DNA of 64,000 nt. Origin: Calendula officinalis. Its lineage: Eukaryota; Streptophyta; Magnoliopsida; Asterales; Asteraceae. Each line of letters begins with the position of its first letter. The stretch's first letter is position 1. The stretch is from NCBI GenBank assembly GCA_963853835.1, contig OY970826.1, positions 77,122,929 to 77,186,928 on the forward strand, given 5' to 3'. The translations under genes were made by a program, and so were the position numbers. Under the pieces are notes generated by a model that did no database searches, was not told the origin of the DNA, and worked only from the letters and a program-made list of their open reading frames with translations. Of the stretch, positions 33,641-45,227 are shown in pieces.

Positions 33641-35148
33641 CTAGAAATGGAACCTTCGCAAGTTCCTCATGTTCCACGTTCGAGGAACTAGGTTCCGTCC
33701 GTCGTTTCCAACACGTACGACCTGTCCCGTCTTGCTTCCTTGATACGATACGGGCCCTCCCAGTTTGGGCATAGCTTGCCTGGTTTTATTTGCAAGCTTG
33801 CCTCGTTCTTCTGTAGCACTAGATCTCCAACCCTGCACGCCAACCCTCAGACTCTTTTGTTGTAGTACTTTTCCATTAGTACTTTGTACGCTGCTTGCCG
33901 AGTTGCTGCGTTTGCCTGACGTTCTTCGACCAGGTCTAGGTTGTGCCGAAGAGCTTCTTCATTACCCTCCAGACGGAAGTTATTTACCCTTGGGGAATTT
34001 AACATTGTTTCCAAGGGAATCATTGCCTCCGTCCCATATACTAAGCTATATGGGGTTTCCCCTGTGGCACTCCTTGCCGTCGTTCGATATGCCCATAAGA
34101 CACTTTGCAGCTCATCCACCCATCCTCCTTTCATCTGGCTCAATCGCTTCTTGATCCCCTTGACTATCGTTTTATTTGTGACTTCCGTCTGACCATTTGC
34201 TTGGGGATGTGCGACGGAAGTAAAATTTTGACGAATGGACATTTTAGCACACCATTCCTTGAAAGGATTATTGGCGAATTGCTTTCCGTTGTCACTGATG
34301 ATCGTGTGAGGAAGGCCAAATCTGCATACAATCTGTTGCCAAACAAACTTTACGATATTAGCACCTGATATACATGCCAACGCCTTTGCCTCTACCCATT
34401 TTGTGAAATAATCAACCGCCACCACAAGGAACTGGACTCCTCCGACCGCTCTTGGGAAAGGACCTACGATGTCTATTCCCCATTGGCAGAACGGCCACGG
34501 GCTGGTGATACTCGTTAGGTTTACTACGGGCATTCTGGGAACGTCCGAGTACATCTGGCATTGTTTACACCTCTTGACATACTCCTTCACATCGGCCGAC
34601 ATGCTTGGCCAAAAGTACCCTGATCGGAAGAGCTTCTGCGTGAGTGTTCTAGAGCCGGAATGCGATCCACACAGACCCTCATGAACGTCCTTTATGGCCA
34701 TTATCCCTTCCGTTTTACTCAGGCATTTAAACCATGGGGTTGAGTAGCCTTTTCTGTATAGGATCCCACCTTTAACCATATACTTCCCCGCATTGATCCG
34801 AATTTTCCGGGCCTCCTTCTTGTCCTCCGGGAGCGTTCCCTCCTGAAGGTATTTCCACATTCCATAGGTCCAACATTTTTCCTCCGGGCCTATGTGCATT
34901 GCTTCGTCATGCCCTTCTTCGATGCTTCTTTCTGCAAGTACTTCTACTAGCACCTTTTTTGTTAAGTGAGAAAATAGCATAGACGCTAGCTTGCTTAAAG
35001 CGTCTGCCTCCTTGTTCCTTGTTCTAGGAACTTGAGTGATTTCGAACTCCTTGAATTCTAAGATTACTTCCTTGGCCTTCGCCAAGTATTTCTTCATATG
35101 GGCTTCCTTAGCCTCGTACAACCCCCTGATTTGATTTACCACCAGCAT
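33641..35148 (-). pseudogene. Gypsy integrase, broken near the C-terminus
   Basis: The open part (35148-33847) begins in the tail of RNase H (LVVNQIRGLYEAKE). It then shows the zinc-binding segment (HEGLCGSHSG, then CKQCQMY) and the DDE core: GIDIVGPF, IISDNGKQFANNPF, and E in HPQANGQTEVTNK. YRTTARSATGETPYSLVYG follows. An in-frame TGA ends it after YYNKRV at 33847. The C-terminal domain continues (VGDLVLQKNEA, PNWEGPYRI) and needs one more frame change near 33690 to reach RTWNMRNLRRFHF and the true stop at 33641. Non-functional as it stands. Confidence 0.92.
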
Positions 35149-35412
35149 TTAATCCGTAAAAGCTTTCATTCTGCTAATTTCCAGGCTTTTTGCTAGATTC
35201 AAACCTGCCAACAACGCCTCGTATTCGGCTTCATTGTTCGAGCACCTGAAGTCGAACCTGAGGGCATACGTTACCCTCTCCTCATTTGGTCCGGTCAAGA
35301 CCACTCCTGCCCCGCAACCTTCAACACTTGACTCTCCGTCCGTGTACATGTGCCAGTACAAACCAGACGGAGCTTTTTCGGATGATAGCCCTGCATCCTC
35401 CGCTAAAGACAC
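35149..35412 (-). pseudogene. Second (archaeal-type) RNase H of the Gypsy element
   Basis: It contains YTDGESSVEGCGAGVVL, NNEAEYEALLAGL and, at the end, FTD followed by a TAA where a Ser codon is normal. It stays in frame with RT and integrase on both sides but is cut off by stops at 35419-35421 and 35149-35151. A second RNase H after the RT-linked one is a Tat-lineage trait. Confidence 0.88.
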
Positions 35413-35418
35413 GCTATC

Positions 35419-37029
35419 TTATTCCGGCATTTCCACTAAAAAATCTGCCAACACCTGACCCTTTATACTCTGCCTTGGACGGAAGGTAATATCATGTTCT
35501 CCTAACTCAATCGCCCATTTTGTCAGCCGTCCTGAACGCTCCGGTCGTAGTAGAATGGTCTTGATAGGTTGGTTGGTTAACATTGTTATTGTGTGTGCTT
35601 GGAAATACCTTTTTAGTCGCCTAGCGGAGTATACTAAAGCCAATATTAATTTTTCGATCATTGAGTAGTTCAGTTCCGCATTCTGCAAAGCACGACTAAC
35701 GAAGTATATAGGCATCTGCTTCTTATCCCGCTCGGCTATAAGTACGGAGCTAATTGCCTCCGTATGAGCTGACAAATAGATAATTAAAGGTTCTCCTTCA
35801 ATAGGGCTGGTCATGGCAGGAATGGTTTTGAGATGCTGCTTTAGGTCGACGAAAGCCTTTTCGACTTCGTCCGTCCATTCCACCATCCCTTTCTTCGTGC
35901 ACCCGTATAAAGCTCTAAAAAATGGTATGTATTTTTCCGCCGACTTAGCCAAATACCGGCCCAAAGCTGCCAACTTCCCATTAAGGCTTTGGACATCTTT
36001 CACTGTACGGGGAGTTTTCATCTTTAACAGGCTTTCCACCTTTTCGGGGTTGGCTCGCATTCTGGACGTAGTAACGATATGGCCTTGAAACTTTCCTTCG
36101 TCCATGCCAAAGGAGCACTTCTTAGGATTGAGTTTCATGTTGATCTTTTGTAACTGCAGCAGGGTTTCTTCCACGTCTTTTAACAAGTCATCATTCGTCT
36201 TACTCTTTATGACCATATCATCCACGTATACCTCTAAGTTCCTACCAATTCGATTCCGGAAAGCTTTATCCACTAACCGCTGGTAAGTGGCTCCGGCATT
36301 GCGCAAGCCGAACGGCATCTTCACATAACAGAAGGTGCTCTTCTCCGTATGGAAGGAGGTTTTCTCTTCGTCTTCCTGCGCCATCTGCACTTGATGATAC
36401 CCCTTGTAAGCATCTAGGAACGACTTCCATTGGAATCCTCCTAAGGATTCCACCTTCTGTTCAATTTCGGGGAGGGGATAGCTATCTTTCGGACATGGTT
36501 TGTTTAGGTCCTTAAAGTCTACGCACATACGCATCGACCCGTCACCTTTCTTGACTAGAACTGGATTCGCTATCCATTCCGGATATTGGGTACTTCTCAA
36601 GACTCTTGCATCAACCAAATCGGCCACTTCCTTATTAACTACCTCGTTTCTTTGCTTAGCCATGACCCGTTTCGACTGCTTGACCGGAGGGAAGGCCGGA
36701 TTTAAGCCTAAGCGGTGCTCCGTAACCTCCCTTGAGACTCCGGTCATATCTTTAGGTTCCCACGCAAACACATGTTTGTACTTTTTTAAGAGGTCTCCTA
36801 ACCCTTCTTGCAACTGCCGGGGGAGCTTTCCCCCAATCTGGACCTTGGTGTCCGGGTATTTGGAGTTGACCACCAATTGGATCTCATTCTGTTCCGTCCA
36901 ACTATCCTGGTGCGTGATAGTGTTGCATTCCAAGGGGGCATGGGCATGCTCCGAACAGTGATAACACCATGTTCCGAAAGGAACTTTAGCAGGCCGTGAA
37001 TGGTTGACGAAACTGCTTGAAGCTGCCAC
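35419..37029 (-). pseudogene. Gypsy reverse transcriptase and RNase H
   Basis: Residues about 70-420 form the RT: GDGSMRMCVDFKDLN, FLDAYKGYHQV, FCYVKMPFGLRNAGATYQ and the catalytic YVDDM (near 36220). The connection and first RNase H follow (LIIYLSAHTEAISSVLI, then YFVSRAL), ending ADFLVEMPE and a TAA. The first residues (MAASSSFV...) are an artefact of a frameshift near 36930-37000 that separates this frame from the upstream protease frame. The core domains are intact. Confidence 0.92.
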
Positions 37030-37055
37030 ATGCCGGTTCTGCCTAAAATAGCATT

Positions 37056-38813
37056 CTACCTCAAGGGTGCATCGATAATAATAAACTCTGCCAGGATGGT
37101 TTTGCGGCTATCCTTTTCCCAATCAGTCAGCGTAAAAGGGAGGTATATCTTCCCCTTCGGCCACACCGACTGTCCCGCAAAACCCACGACCGTTCCCAAG
37201 GCAGGCTTCAGGAGGGACTTAACATCAGGGGGGAACTTCTCGATACAGTGGCTATACATGATGTTAGCTGAGCTTCCTGAATCAACGTAAATCCAACGCA
37301 CCATGGCTTTAGCTATTATACCAAAAATAACTAGGGGTTCCGTTCCCACATATCCTTCCGGAACGGGCTCCCCTCTCCCAAACTCCACTATCCCTTTATA
37401 TCTCTTCCCTAAGGAAGGGGTTGATGGTTCTCCTTCCAAAGCAAAGATCTCTGTGTTGTACGCTACCACTTCCTTCTTGGCTGGAGGTTCTGCCCCTGCA
37501 GCTTCCGTCTTTCCTCCCAGACCTTCCTTTTCCCTTTTATAACTCTCGGAGGAGGCCGTCGAATGTCCCATGATCTTATGGAATTCACAATAGGCGTTGG
37601 GGTCCCTAGGGTATCGCTTCCTGGTTCCCTTTGCCTCCGGCCTGCGGGCTTCGTAAGTAGAATAGGTCTCTTGTCGGGACGAGCTGTATCGCTTTTGCGG
37701 GGGTCTTCCTTCTTGGGGTCTTTTTTGGTACGGAGATCTTCCTCCGTATCCGGCTCGGAATGTTCCTTTAATTCTTCCGTCATTTTTGTAAGAGCTGGAA
37801 CTAGTCGTTCCTTTCTTCTCTTGTGCTTCGAACCTTAGCTTTTCCGCACTTTCTTCTTCTTGCTTCAGCACTTTGTTCACCGCATTAATCATATCGTCAG
37901 CCTTGACGAAATCCCTTTTGGACAGCTCGCGAAATAACTCGCCTTCCCTTAACCCGTACGTGAAGGAGGCGATGATGAGCGAGTCTTCCCGCACCGGCAT
38001 CTTCCGGCTTTGCTCATTGAATCTTTTGAAGTAGGACTTATTGGATTCCCCCTCGCGCTGTCTACATGCCATTATAGATTGAGAACGCTGCTGGTATTTC
38101 TTTTGCTGGATGAAACTGTGACAAAACTGTGTGACTAGTTCCACGAAACTGGCTATACTTCTCTGAGGAAGGCTAGATAGCCAATATCGTTCGGAGCCTT
38201 CTAACGTTCCGGGGAAGTATAAGCACCACAGTCTAGGATCCATAGGGATCATTCTCACAGCCCACCGGAAGCTTGCCACGTGATCGTCCGGATCACCAGT
38301 TCCGTCGTAAGGCTTGACTCGTGGCCCTTTGAGGCCTTTCGGAATGGTCATCTCATTTATGTCGTCCACAAAGGGAGACCGGAAGCTTCGAGAGACGGAG
38401 GAATGACGTGGTGGGGTTTCACTCCTTCCCCGAGCTTGACTTCTTGTTTCTGTTCTTCTTCGAGGTCTTTCTTCCATCGCTCGAGCAGAAGGGGTTTCTT
38501 CCCTAGAAGCACTTTCTGTGGAAGGGTCAGCGGACTCTTCTTCACTTGAGTAGGTTAACGTTCTTCCCACTTCACCTACCCGCTCTTCGTCTGTCCTTCC
38601 TCTTTGATTCTTCTCCGCATCCCTTAATTTCCGGAATTTACAGAAGAGCCTGAACTCCTCCAGGTCTTCTTTCGTTGGTTCGCTTCCACTAGCCCCAAAA
38701 GGAGGAGGGCATACGGTAGTGTCGATCAGCGTCGAGGCGGAGAGGGGAGTTTGCTCGATTCGGGTTAGGACCGGCGAGCGGTCCCCTCCTTTTGTCGCAG
38801 ATTCTAAGACCAT
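37056..38813 (-). CDS. Gypsy gag-protease, ends at an in-frame stop
   Basis: 585 codons starting 10 bases after the primer-binding site. The gag capsid part (residues about 150-280) includes KPYDGTGDPDDHVASF, ERYWLSSLP and FSQ/FIQQKKYQQ-type motifs. A knuckle-like CEFHKIMGHS follows, in which the last Cys of the usual CHHC set reads Ser. The aspartic protease is marked by VDSGSSANIMY near residue 515. The frame ends IIIDAPLR and TAG. The codons after the stop (NAILGRTGM) continue the protease, so the TAG is a nonsense mutation. Confidence 0.9.
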   Translation of the reverse strand: MVLESATKGGDRSPVLTRIEQTPLSASTLIDTTVCPPPFGASGSEPTKEDLEEFRLFCKFRKLRDAEKNQRGRTDEERVGEVGRTLTYSSEEESADPSTESASREETPSARAMEERPRRRTETRSQARGRSETPPRHSSVSRSFRSPFVDDINEMTIPKGLKGPRVKPYDGTGDPDDHVASFRWAVRMIPMDPRLWCLYFPGTLEGSERYWLSSLPQRSIASFVELVTQFCHSFIQQKKYQQRSQSIMACRQREGESNKSYFKRFNEQSRKMPVREDSLIIASFTYGLREGELFRELSKRDFVKADDMINAVNKVLKQEEESAEKLRFEAQEKKGTTSSSSYKNDGRIKGTFRAGYGGRSPYQKRPQEGRPPQKRYSSSRQETYSTYEARRPEAKGTRKRYPRDPNAYCEFHKIMGHSTASSESYKREKEGLGGKTEAAGAEPPAKKEVVAYNTEIFALEGEPSTPSLGKRYKGIVEFGRGEPVPEGYVGTEPLVIFGIIAKAMVRWIYVDSGSSANIMYSHCIEKFPPDVKSLLKPALGTVVGFAGQSVWPKGKIYLPFTLTDWEKDSRKTILAEFIIIDAPLR

Positions 38814-38823
38814 TTTGTTCTAG

Positions 38824-38841
38824 GTCCCACGGATGGCGCCA
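38824..38841 (-). other. Primer-binding site of the Gypsy element
   Basis: On the minus strand, two bases after the 5' LTR, TGGCGCCATCCGTGGGAC. The first seven bases fit a tRNA ending GGCGCCA. From memory of plant tRNAs the extended match is best to tRNA-Lys(CTT), with a few mismatches. The gag ATG follows 10 bases later. Confidence 0.75.
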
Positions 38842-38843
38842 AA

Positions 38844-39429
38844 TGTTGCGTCCTGATTTCGAGGGCTTCGGTCCGGATGATCTTGTATGAGTAGTACCTG
38901 AAATCACTAGCAACCCTAAGTCAGAAGTCCTCCGGAAAGGGTTTCCGGAAGGACACTCCGATGCTTAAGTAAGTCAATATGATCGACGTAAGGTCGTATA
39001 CGGATTGAGAAGGGAAAATGTAGGTGAGAGTAATAAAATGATAAGTATTGAATGCCTCCTTAACCGAGGTCTACCTTCTATTTATGGGGTTGCATGTTTG
39101 AGCGGGAAAGGAGGACAACCTTTGGAGCGGGAAAATAAGATACGACCTTTGGTCCGTATCTTTCATTATCCCTCGGTCCTCCACCCACTGCCTGCTTGTA
39201 TCCTCCGGACCATAGCGCCGGTCATCGTTTTGACCTTACCTCCATTTAATGCAAGCATGGCTCGAGGACAACTTTCCCCTGAAACCCGGACACGCTTAAT
39301 CAGAGTTTGGGGACTTGCAACCTAATGATGACTATGTTCCGGTCCTTCCTTCAGACGGTATTTGGTTCGGTCCGTCTGTCTAACGTATCCGGCGGCCGGA
39401 TGTAGAGAGGTTCGTACCGTACCTCATTA
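38844..39429 (-). repeat. 5' LTR of the Gypsy element
   Basis: 586 bp. It differs from the 3' LTR at about eleven single bases and two 1-bp indels by my manual comparison. It contains the promoter of the element. Followed by target duplication ATTAT at 39430-39434. Confidence 0.93.
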
Positions 39430-39434
39430 ATTAT

Positions 39435-39975
39435 AATACAAGATAAATAAAAATATGGCGCTTTGTTGTAAGTATTCTTTACTTTTTAAGATATTAATAT
39501 ATTATACTTGATGTTTAAGCAAGATTAATAAGTCGACTCTTAACCTAGCTTCCTAATCTCTGTTGAGAACAAAAAAGTGGGGAACATATGTTTAAAGTGT
39601 GGGAATTTGTCGAACAGTTCGGGCCAAATCCAATGTTCATCAAGCAGCAAAGCGTATTATTGTACCTTGTGAAGTGATCATTTGGAAGTTATTTATTTCA
39701 TTAGAGAGCACGTATATAATACATATCTAGGTTATATTTTTCTTTGAAAAAATGTGTTTTTTAGCGTTTAACAAAAGAGAATTGATAATTACACAACAAA
39801 AACTATTTCTCATACCACAGTGTACAAGAAATAAAATAAATTGTACAAAATGTCAAAACATAAGTTAGGGTATGGGAAATAATTATGTGGTGTCGATATC
39901 AACTCTATTAACAAAATATGTACATGCTTGAAACAACACAAAATCTCTTATGAAATATGGGCATGACCAACAACA
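39435..39975. other. AT-rich intergenic DNA
   Basis: No gene or repeat was recognised on either strand. Confidence 0.4.
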
Positions 39976-39978
39976 TAA

Positions 39979-40287
39979 GAGCATGGGTATAGTAGCTTAC
40001 CCCCTACCCAAGTCGGATGTCACCTCACTTTCGATCTGCCATGTTAAACCTCACTCCAATCGGCCATCCGACTTAAGCCACGAACCAATGGGAGGAGAGA
40101 GAGTGTTTTGGGACCAATGGGAGGAGAGCAGTGGGGTATTTTTTTAAGGGTATTTTGTGAGTGAGGGGTATTTTGGTGGGTTCTAAAAGAGTATTATTGG
40201 TTAGTGATGGTAGAAGGGGTATTTTAGGATTTTGAATGTGACATCTGAAATAATGATTTAGCGTATAAGCCACAATACACCATGCTC
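39979..40287. mobile_element. PIF/Harbinger (Tourist-like) MITE, copy 1
   Basis: The 309-bp element starts GAGCATGGGTATAGTAGCTT and ends with the complement of GAGCATGGTGTATTGTGGCTT. Flanks are TAA on both sides (39976-39978 and 40288-40290). GAGCA-type ends and 3-bp TWA duplications are typical of this group. The ORFs inside (39950-40147, 40073-40273) are not genes. Confidence 0.85.
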
Positions 40288-40290
40288 TAA

Positions 40291-40710
40291 ATCAATAGCA
40301 TTCAATAAAATCGAATCTTGATTCCAAAGTCTCTTGTTTAGTAGAACCATAAGTTAGTTTTTATCAACGTCCTAATTTTTGGGATCATGCGTAACACCAT
40401 TTCAGGTGATAGCACTATTAAGAACTTTTGTCTAGTTCAAATTTTGAAAAATTGAAATCATTTTCCTACCGTTACAAAGTAAATATAGTAATAATTTAAA
40501 AAAACATTATATGTACGTGAAAGTATTCTTTCTGTTCCATTTCCCCTTTCTACTTTCACACACACAGGTATCTAGGGTTTTTCACTGATCCTTAATTTTC
40601 CTAATTACTACTTAAATCTACACTCTATTTGTTTGATTCATCGTAATCTGCAGTTATTCTGACGTCAATTTCAACAGGATTTTGCTAAAATCTCAGAAAT
40701 TTAATCGATT
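40291..40710 (+). promoter_or_regulatory. Promoter and 5' UTR of CKS1
   Basis: The region between the Harbinger MITE and the CKS1 ATG. A CT-rich leader (TTTCCCCTTTCTACTTTCAC near 40545) is a likely transcription start zone. No specific element could be fixed. Confidence 0.45.
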
Positions 40711-41457
40711 ATGGGACAGATCCAGTATTCCGAGAAGTATTTCGATGATACGTTCGAGTACAGGTAATCCATCGTTTTTTCATTCAATTTACTTCGATTG
40801 TTTGTTTTCTGTTAAATCGCTCTCGTTCTGCTGTCCTTATGTCGATTTTGGATAATATGTTTTACGTTTTTTTTTTAAATTTGTGATTTGATAGGCATGT
40901 AGTTCTTCCTCCAGAAGTTGCTAAGCTTCTTCCGAAGAATCGTCTTCTATCTGAGGTATATTTCTATTTTTGATGATTTATTAGGTTTTCATTTGTGAAA
41001 CTTTTCAATCGTTCCTGCAAAAGAGATTCAGTATGTGCCTGTTGAATTCAAGATGACATTAATCAATTCAAATAGGAAGTTAATTACTTTTTAGCTACTG
41101 GATTCAGCAACTTATTACTTGGTTTTATAGACTTAACTGAGTAGCCCTTTATCACTATGTCACACTGCTTACAGACCAGAGATAGAACCATTGTAATAAC
41201 AATCCATGTTAATGCTTTCTGTATCATGTTTTAAAAATCAATTTTTTTCCTTTTATTTTCTTAACATGTAATTTAGTAATATATATTTTTCTTTTTAGGC
41301 CGAATGGCGTGCAATGGGAGTGCAGCAGAGTCGTGGTTGGGTTCACTATGCTATCCACCGACCCGAACCACACATCATGTTATTCAGGAGGCCACTTAAC
41401 TACCAACAGAACCAAGAGAACCAGGCTCAGGCCCACCAAACCCTACTGGCTAAATGA
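40711..41457 (+). CDS. CKS1: Cyclin-dependent kinases regulatory subunit 1
   Basis: Exons 40711-40763, 40895-40955 and 41299-41457, with GT-AG introns and continuous phases, give 90 residues. The sequence MGQIQYSEKYFDDTFEYRHV, then LPPEVAKLLPKNRLLSE, AEWRAMGVQQSRGWVHYAIH and RPEPHIMLFRRPLNYQ covers the whole CKS/Suc1 domain. It includes the HxPEPH hinge and the anion-binding Arg, Trp and Ser residues. The protein binds CDKs and helps them recognise primed phospho-substrates in the cell cycle. Length agrees with the Arabidopsis protein plus a short Gln-rich tail. Annotation by open frame alone would miss it because the exons are tiny. Confidence 0.97.
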
Positions 41458-41949
41458 TCTGGCTAACCATGGTTCCATGAACCCAAATCTCATTTCCTGT
41501 AGAAATGAGCATATAATTGATAATATCTGGTTTATGATTCCTGTTTCAGAATGTTAAATTTACTGCAAAATGGTTTATATCATGTTTTTAGAGAATTTGC
41601 TTTTGAATTCTTGATGATTTTAATTGATTGTGTGACAACCAATTGATTTGATAAGGATTCAACCATGGTTTGTTCTTGCATTTCGTATACAAGTTAATTG
41701 ACCAAATTATTGATTGCTTTTAATGATTTTCTAGCCACTAATCACACGAAATGCAATATGTTATAACATAAATTATCCTTGTAGTTTATAAATTATCCTT
41801 GTAGTTTAGTCAAAATTATGGATTTTGTCACTCTAGTTTATATAATACATGGATAGTCTCTATTTTTTGAGACTACGCACATTGATGGTTCATGGTCCGT
41901 TAAACTTAACTAGTTTTAGTTAAATTTGTAAAACTCGCGATTTTACACT
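41458..41949. other. CKS1 3' flank
   Basis: Probable 3' UTR, then AT-rich DNA. No other feature. Confidence 0.5.
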
Positions 41950-41958
41950 TTAAAAATA

Positions 41959-42114
41959 GGGTTTTAATAATAGGGTTGTCAATAGACATACATAAAAAAA
42001 TTGGAACACCAATCTATAACTATCTCCTGAATTTTAGGAACTTCTCTCTATGAATTAATGTACAACTCTTATGCACTTAAAGACAGCCGTAAGTGCTGTC
42101 ATTATCAAAACCCC
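41959..42114 (-). mobile_element. Mutator-like MITE family M, copy 3
   Basis: Exactly 156 bp like copy 1 but inverted. It starts GGGTTTTAATAAT and ends CATTATCAAAACCC. It has the AAAGACAGCCG...GCTGTCATTA palindrome and the core CCTGAATTTTAGGAA (the complement of copy 1's CCTAAAATTCAGG). The flanking 9-mers TTAAAAATA and CCTAAAATA match at 7 of 9. Confidence 0.78.
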
Positions 42115-42123
42115 CTAAAATAT

Positions 42124-42505
42124 CACAAATATGGTCCTTGAAAAACATATTTTTTTTAACGGCACCTAATCTATTTATTTTTTATCAACAATGGGACATC
42201 AAATTATTAGATTTATGATCATCTAATTAACCCTAAAACATTTAATAAGAAAAATATTTTATTATTATTAGTCCTTCAATTTTACTGGTTTATAAACATT
42301 TAATATTTGATGATTTTTAGTATCAAGTAAATTAACAAACCAATCAATAAATACATATCATATTATAACGTAACTAAACACTAAAAAATAATTACTTGAT
42401 ATACAATCTAACTACAAATTTCCGAACCAGCCAATTTCTACAGTTTCTATAACCAATACAGAAATATGTATTATAGTTCACTAATGATGTCGAATTTACA
42501 CATAT
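42124..42505. other. PAO 3' flank
   Basis: AT-rich DNA between the Mutator MITE and the PAO stop; its right end is the probable 3' UTR. Confidence 0.45.
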
Positions 42506-45227
42506 TTAATCGATCTCAGCATGCACGTAATCAACAAAAACAAAATTCTTCTGGAGTTCGTGAGAATAATAAGCCAACCCACCACTCAAAACCGCAAGTC
42601 CAGCAAAAATAAGTCGTAATTGGATCTCAGGAGGTACACCTGCAGCAGCACAAAGTACAACAGTAGCTCCAATTAAAAACTTCTTCAGTGTCTCAAATGT
42701 CTTGTGAGCTTTTTTGCATGAAGAACAATTCAACGTATGTTGCTCGTATCTATCCATCATCTGTAACAAACAACCAAAAAAATCAGCCAAAAGGAAAACG
42801 GGCCAAATCGGTCAAACGGGCCCGTTTCGACCCATTATAAAGTACCTGGCGTTTGGATAGATATGTGGAGGGCAATGATTGGATATTGGCATTCCCAAAC
42901 CATTCGGGTTGACTATTTCCATGTCTTCTGAGCCAATTTCTAAAAGCTAATACAAAACGATCGGCTTGTGTTGGTGTAAACGTGAGTTTTGTATATTGTT
43001 TGTTGACATCGGTTGACCCGTCCATTGACTTTGACAAAAAGACTTTTTCTTGACCTTGAAGCACAATCATATCTCCATCGTATACTTTATTTGAAGTCCA
43101 ATGTTCGTGCCATCTTGGAACAACCTATAATTTTACCATTATTATTATTATTAAATATAAATGGAGTACCGGATAATAAATCCATAAAGTTATAATATTA
43201 CCTGCCACCATGCGGGCCCAGGCATTGTAAACTGGAAAAAGTTTCTTGCACTGCAAACAATGGAACGGGTTTTTCCGGGTGCCATTGGTACATTAAAAGA
43301 ACAAATCCAAATTACCCACTTTTGGTCACCCACAATCGGGAGTTTTGTGTCAATTTCTACTCTGGAACACAACAAAAATGTAATTTGTGAAATATCTAAA
43401 CTACCCTTAATAAAGAAAACCAAATAGTATAAGCAAAAATTAACTGTCTGCATTATATGGATGAAGGAAGCAGGTTAGATATGTATTTCGACCCATATAC
43501 TCACTAATTGAGCAATTTTACTTATATTTTATCTCTAATAGGCTAAACACATAAAAAATAGTTTAAACCAATTTATTCTATCCAAAAAAATTAGATAATT
43601 TTTTAACATTATAATTAGATTGTAACTTATTTATAAAAAGCTTAAACTTTTTGGAAAAAAGAGTTTTGGGTCAACCCACTACCAACATTACTCTCTTTGA
43701 CCCATTACCAAACTCACCTTACCCACCAGTTTTTCCACCAAACGCATAGTTTAACATAGGTGTTTAATCCTTCATCAAATATACAGTATAAACTATCCCT
43801 CAACAAGTACAAAAGTGAGGAAGACCAAAATCAATGGCATCAATATTTTGTAACAACTACAAAGGGCAAAGTTGTAATCTTGGGATATAAACATAAGCTA
43901 CTAAACTTACTTGTTTATATAATAGCAAGGTGCAATAAATTTAGCACTTATTTTTGGGTTTCCTTCATTTTCTCCTGAAAATCCCCAATCGCCCGTTGAA
44001 TCCATTTTGAATGGCAACGGTTTAGCTCTATCCCTCCTACCCGTAACCTGTACAATAAAATAAAATAAAATAAAATAAAATAAAATTTTGAGTTAAAAAA
44101 TTGAGTTAGAATAGAAATATTTGAGCTTAAATTTGTTCACCTTATGATGAGCGAAATCAATGTGTGATGGGTCAGAAACGTTTTCCATGAGCGTATCGTA
44201 TCCATAGAATAAATCACGTTGAATCGTGACCGAAGAAAATTCAGGCTTATCAAAGTCATCAGGCAACCTAGATAACATTAAGTTAATAAACAACAAAGTA
44301 ATTTAAAACTGAGGAAAATGACATGTTTAATTAGTTAATATCATTACTTGTTGAGCAAATTGAATCATCAAGTTTTGAACTTTTTAAGTACCCTTTAAAT
44401 ATTATATTAATAACTCTTGACAATGATAAGTTGAAGATTAATTAAACGAATTAAATATAAATAACTGAATACTATAAGTAGTTGAGTGAGATTACATTGG
44501 AGGCATGGTGGCACGTGCTCGTTCCAACCCATTTTCATCAGGCCAAACGAAGAGCAAACCTTGAGACACCATTGTTGGAAACCTGGTAGCACAAGCTCTG
44601 GGTGATTGAACAGCTCGAGCTTCGGGTCCTTCAGATGATGCTTGGGGGATCCGAGAACATGACCCGATTCCATCAAAAGACCATCCGTGATACGAACACT
44701 GTAGATGTCCGTTTTCATCAATTCTTCCTTCCTGAAACAGTGTTTCATCGAGATTGATAAGAACCCTAAATAAGAAACGTAAAGTTAGGGTTTTTTAGAA
44801 AGTGGTTTACGGATAAAGGAGCAAGACGATGAGGGCATTTGTCGTCGAACGCAACCCATTGGTTGTTGATTTTGTCGAACCAGATGACGAGATCGCGATT
44901 GAGGAGTGTGAAAGGTGTTGGGATGTTTGGATCGAGGTCTTCGGTTAATGAAACAGGGTACCAATGATCTCTCCATGAGAATTTTGATGAAGAATTTGCA
45001 TCAATTTCTTCAGTTTCAAGATCGATTGGTGTGTCGGTGGCGGAGGGAGACGGCGGAGCAGCTACGCGGAGTGGTGGGAGGAACTTTTTCCGGCGAGATG
45101 GCTGTGGTGGTGGAGATGGGTGTGAATTAAGAATTATGGGTTTTGGGCGGTGAAGAGGAGGAAGTAAGCGACTGTTGGTGGCGGTTGTGGTGGTTGGTGG
45201 TGGTGTTGGGAATAGAAAAGAAGCCAT
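42506..45227 (-). CDS. PAO: Pheophorbide a oxygenase, chloroplastic
   Basis: Exons 45227-44811, 44731-44496, 44267-44141, 44047-43911, 43361-43202, 43124-42846 and 42760-42506, all GT-AG, give 536 residues. PAO (ACD1/LLS1) opens the porphyrin ring of pheophorbide a during leaf senescence, at the chloroplast envelope. Residues 1-70 are a Ser/Pro/Thr-rich transit peptide. The Rieske cluster ligands are C131-x-H133 and C151-x2-H154 (KCPHRLAPLS, QCSYHGW). The mononuclear iron site is N247, H253 and H258 (ENVSDPSHIDFAHH). The C-terminus has the redox CxxC (C464SSC467) and two membrane segments. The close match to PAO across LPDDFDKPEFSSVTIQRD and the WVIWICSFNVPMAPGKTR strand separates it from the PTC52 and TIC55 cousins. 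All ligands are present, so it looks functional. Confidence 0.95.
44050..44086. repeat. (AAAAT)n microsatellite
   Basis: Six to seven AAAAT units in PAO intron 3, just outside the acceptor of exon 4. A likely polymorphic marker. Confidence 0.9.

Larger units (their letters stand above)
29645..39429 (-). mobile_element. Ty3/Gypsy LTR retrotransposon, Tat lineage, with antisense additional ORF
   Basis: A 9.8-kb element flanked by a perfect 5-bp duplication ATTAT (29640-29644 and 39430-39434). The two LTRs (29645-30228 and 38844-39429) differ at about 11 positions plus two single-base indels by eye, so the insertion is young. Order on the minus strand: 5' LTR, primer-binding site, gag, protease, RT, RNase H, second (archaeal-type) RNase H, integrase, then an ORF on the opposite strand, polypurine tract, 3' LTR. 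The dual RNase H plus extra ORF between integrase and the 3' LTR marks the Tat lineage. The pol is broken by stops and frameshifts, so the copy could move only with enzymes supplied elsewhere. Confidence 0.95.

Noticed and set aside
33765..38549. Many plus-strand open frames across the gag-pol region
   Set aside because: Shadows of the minus-strand gag-pol; no recognisable domains.
42506..45227. PTC52 or TIC55 instead of PAO
   Set aside because: The Rieske architecture is shared, but the middle and C-terminal motifs match PAO far better than either cousin.
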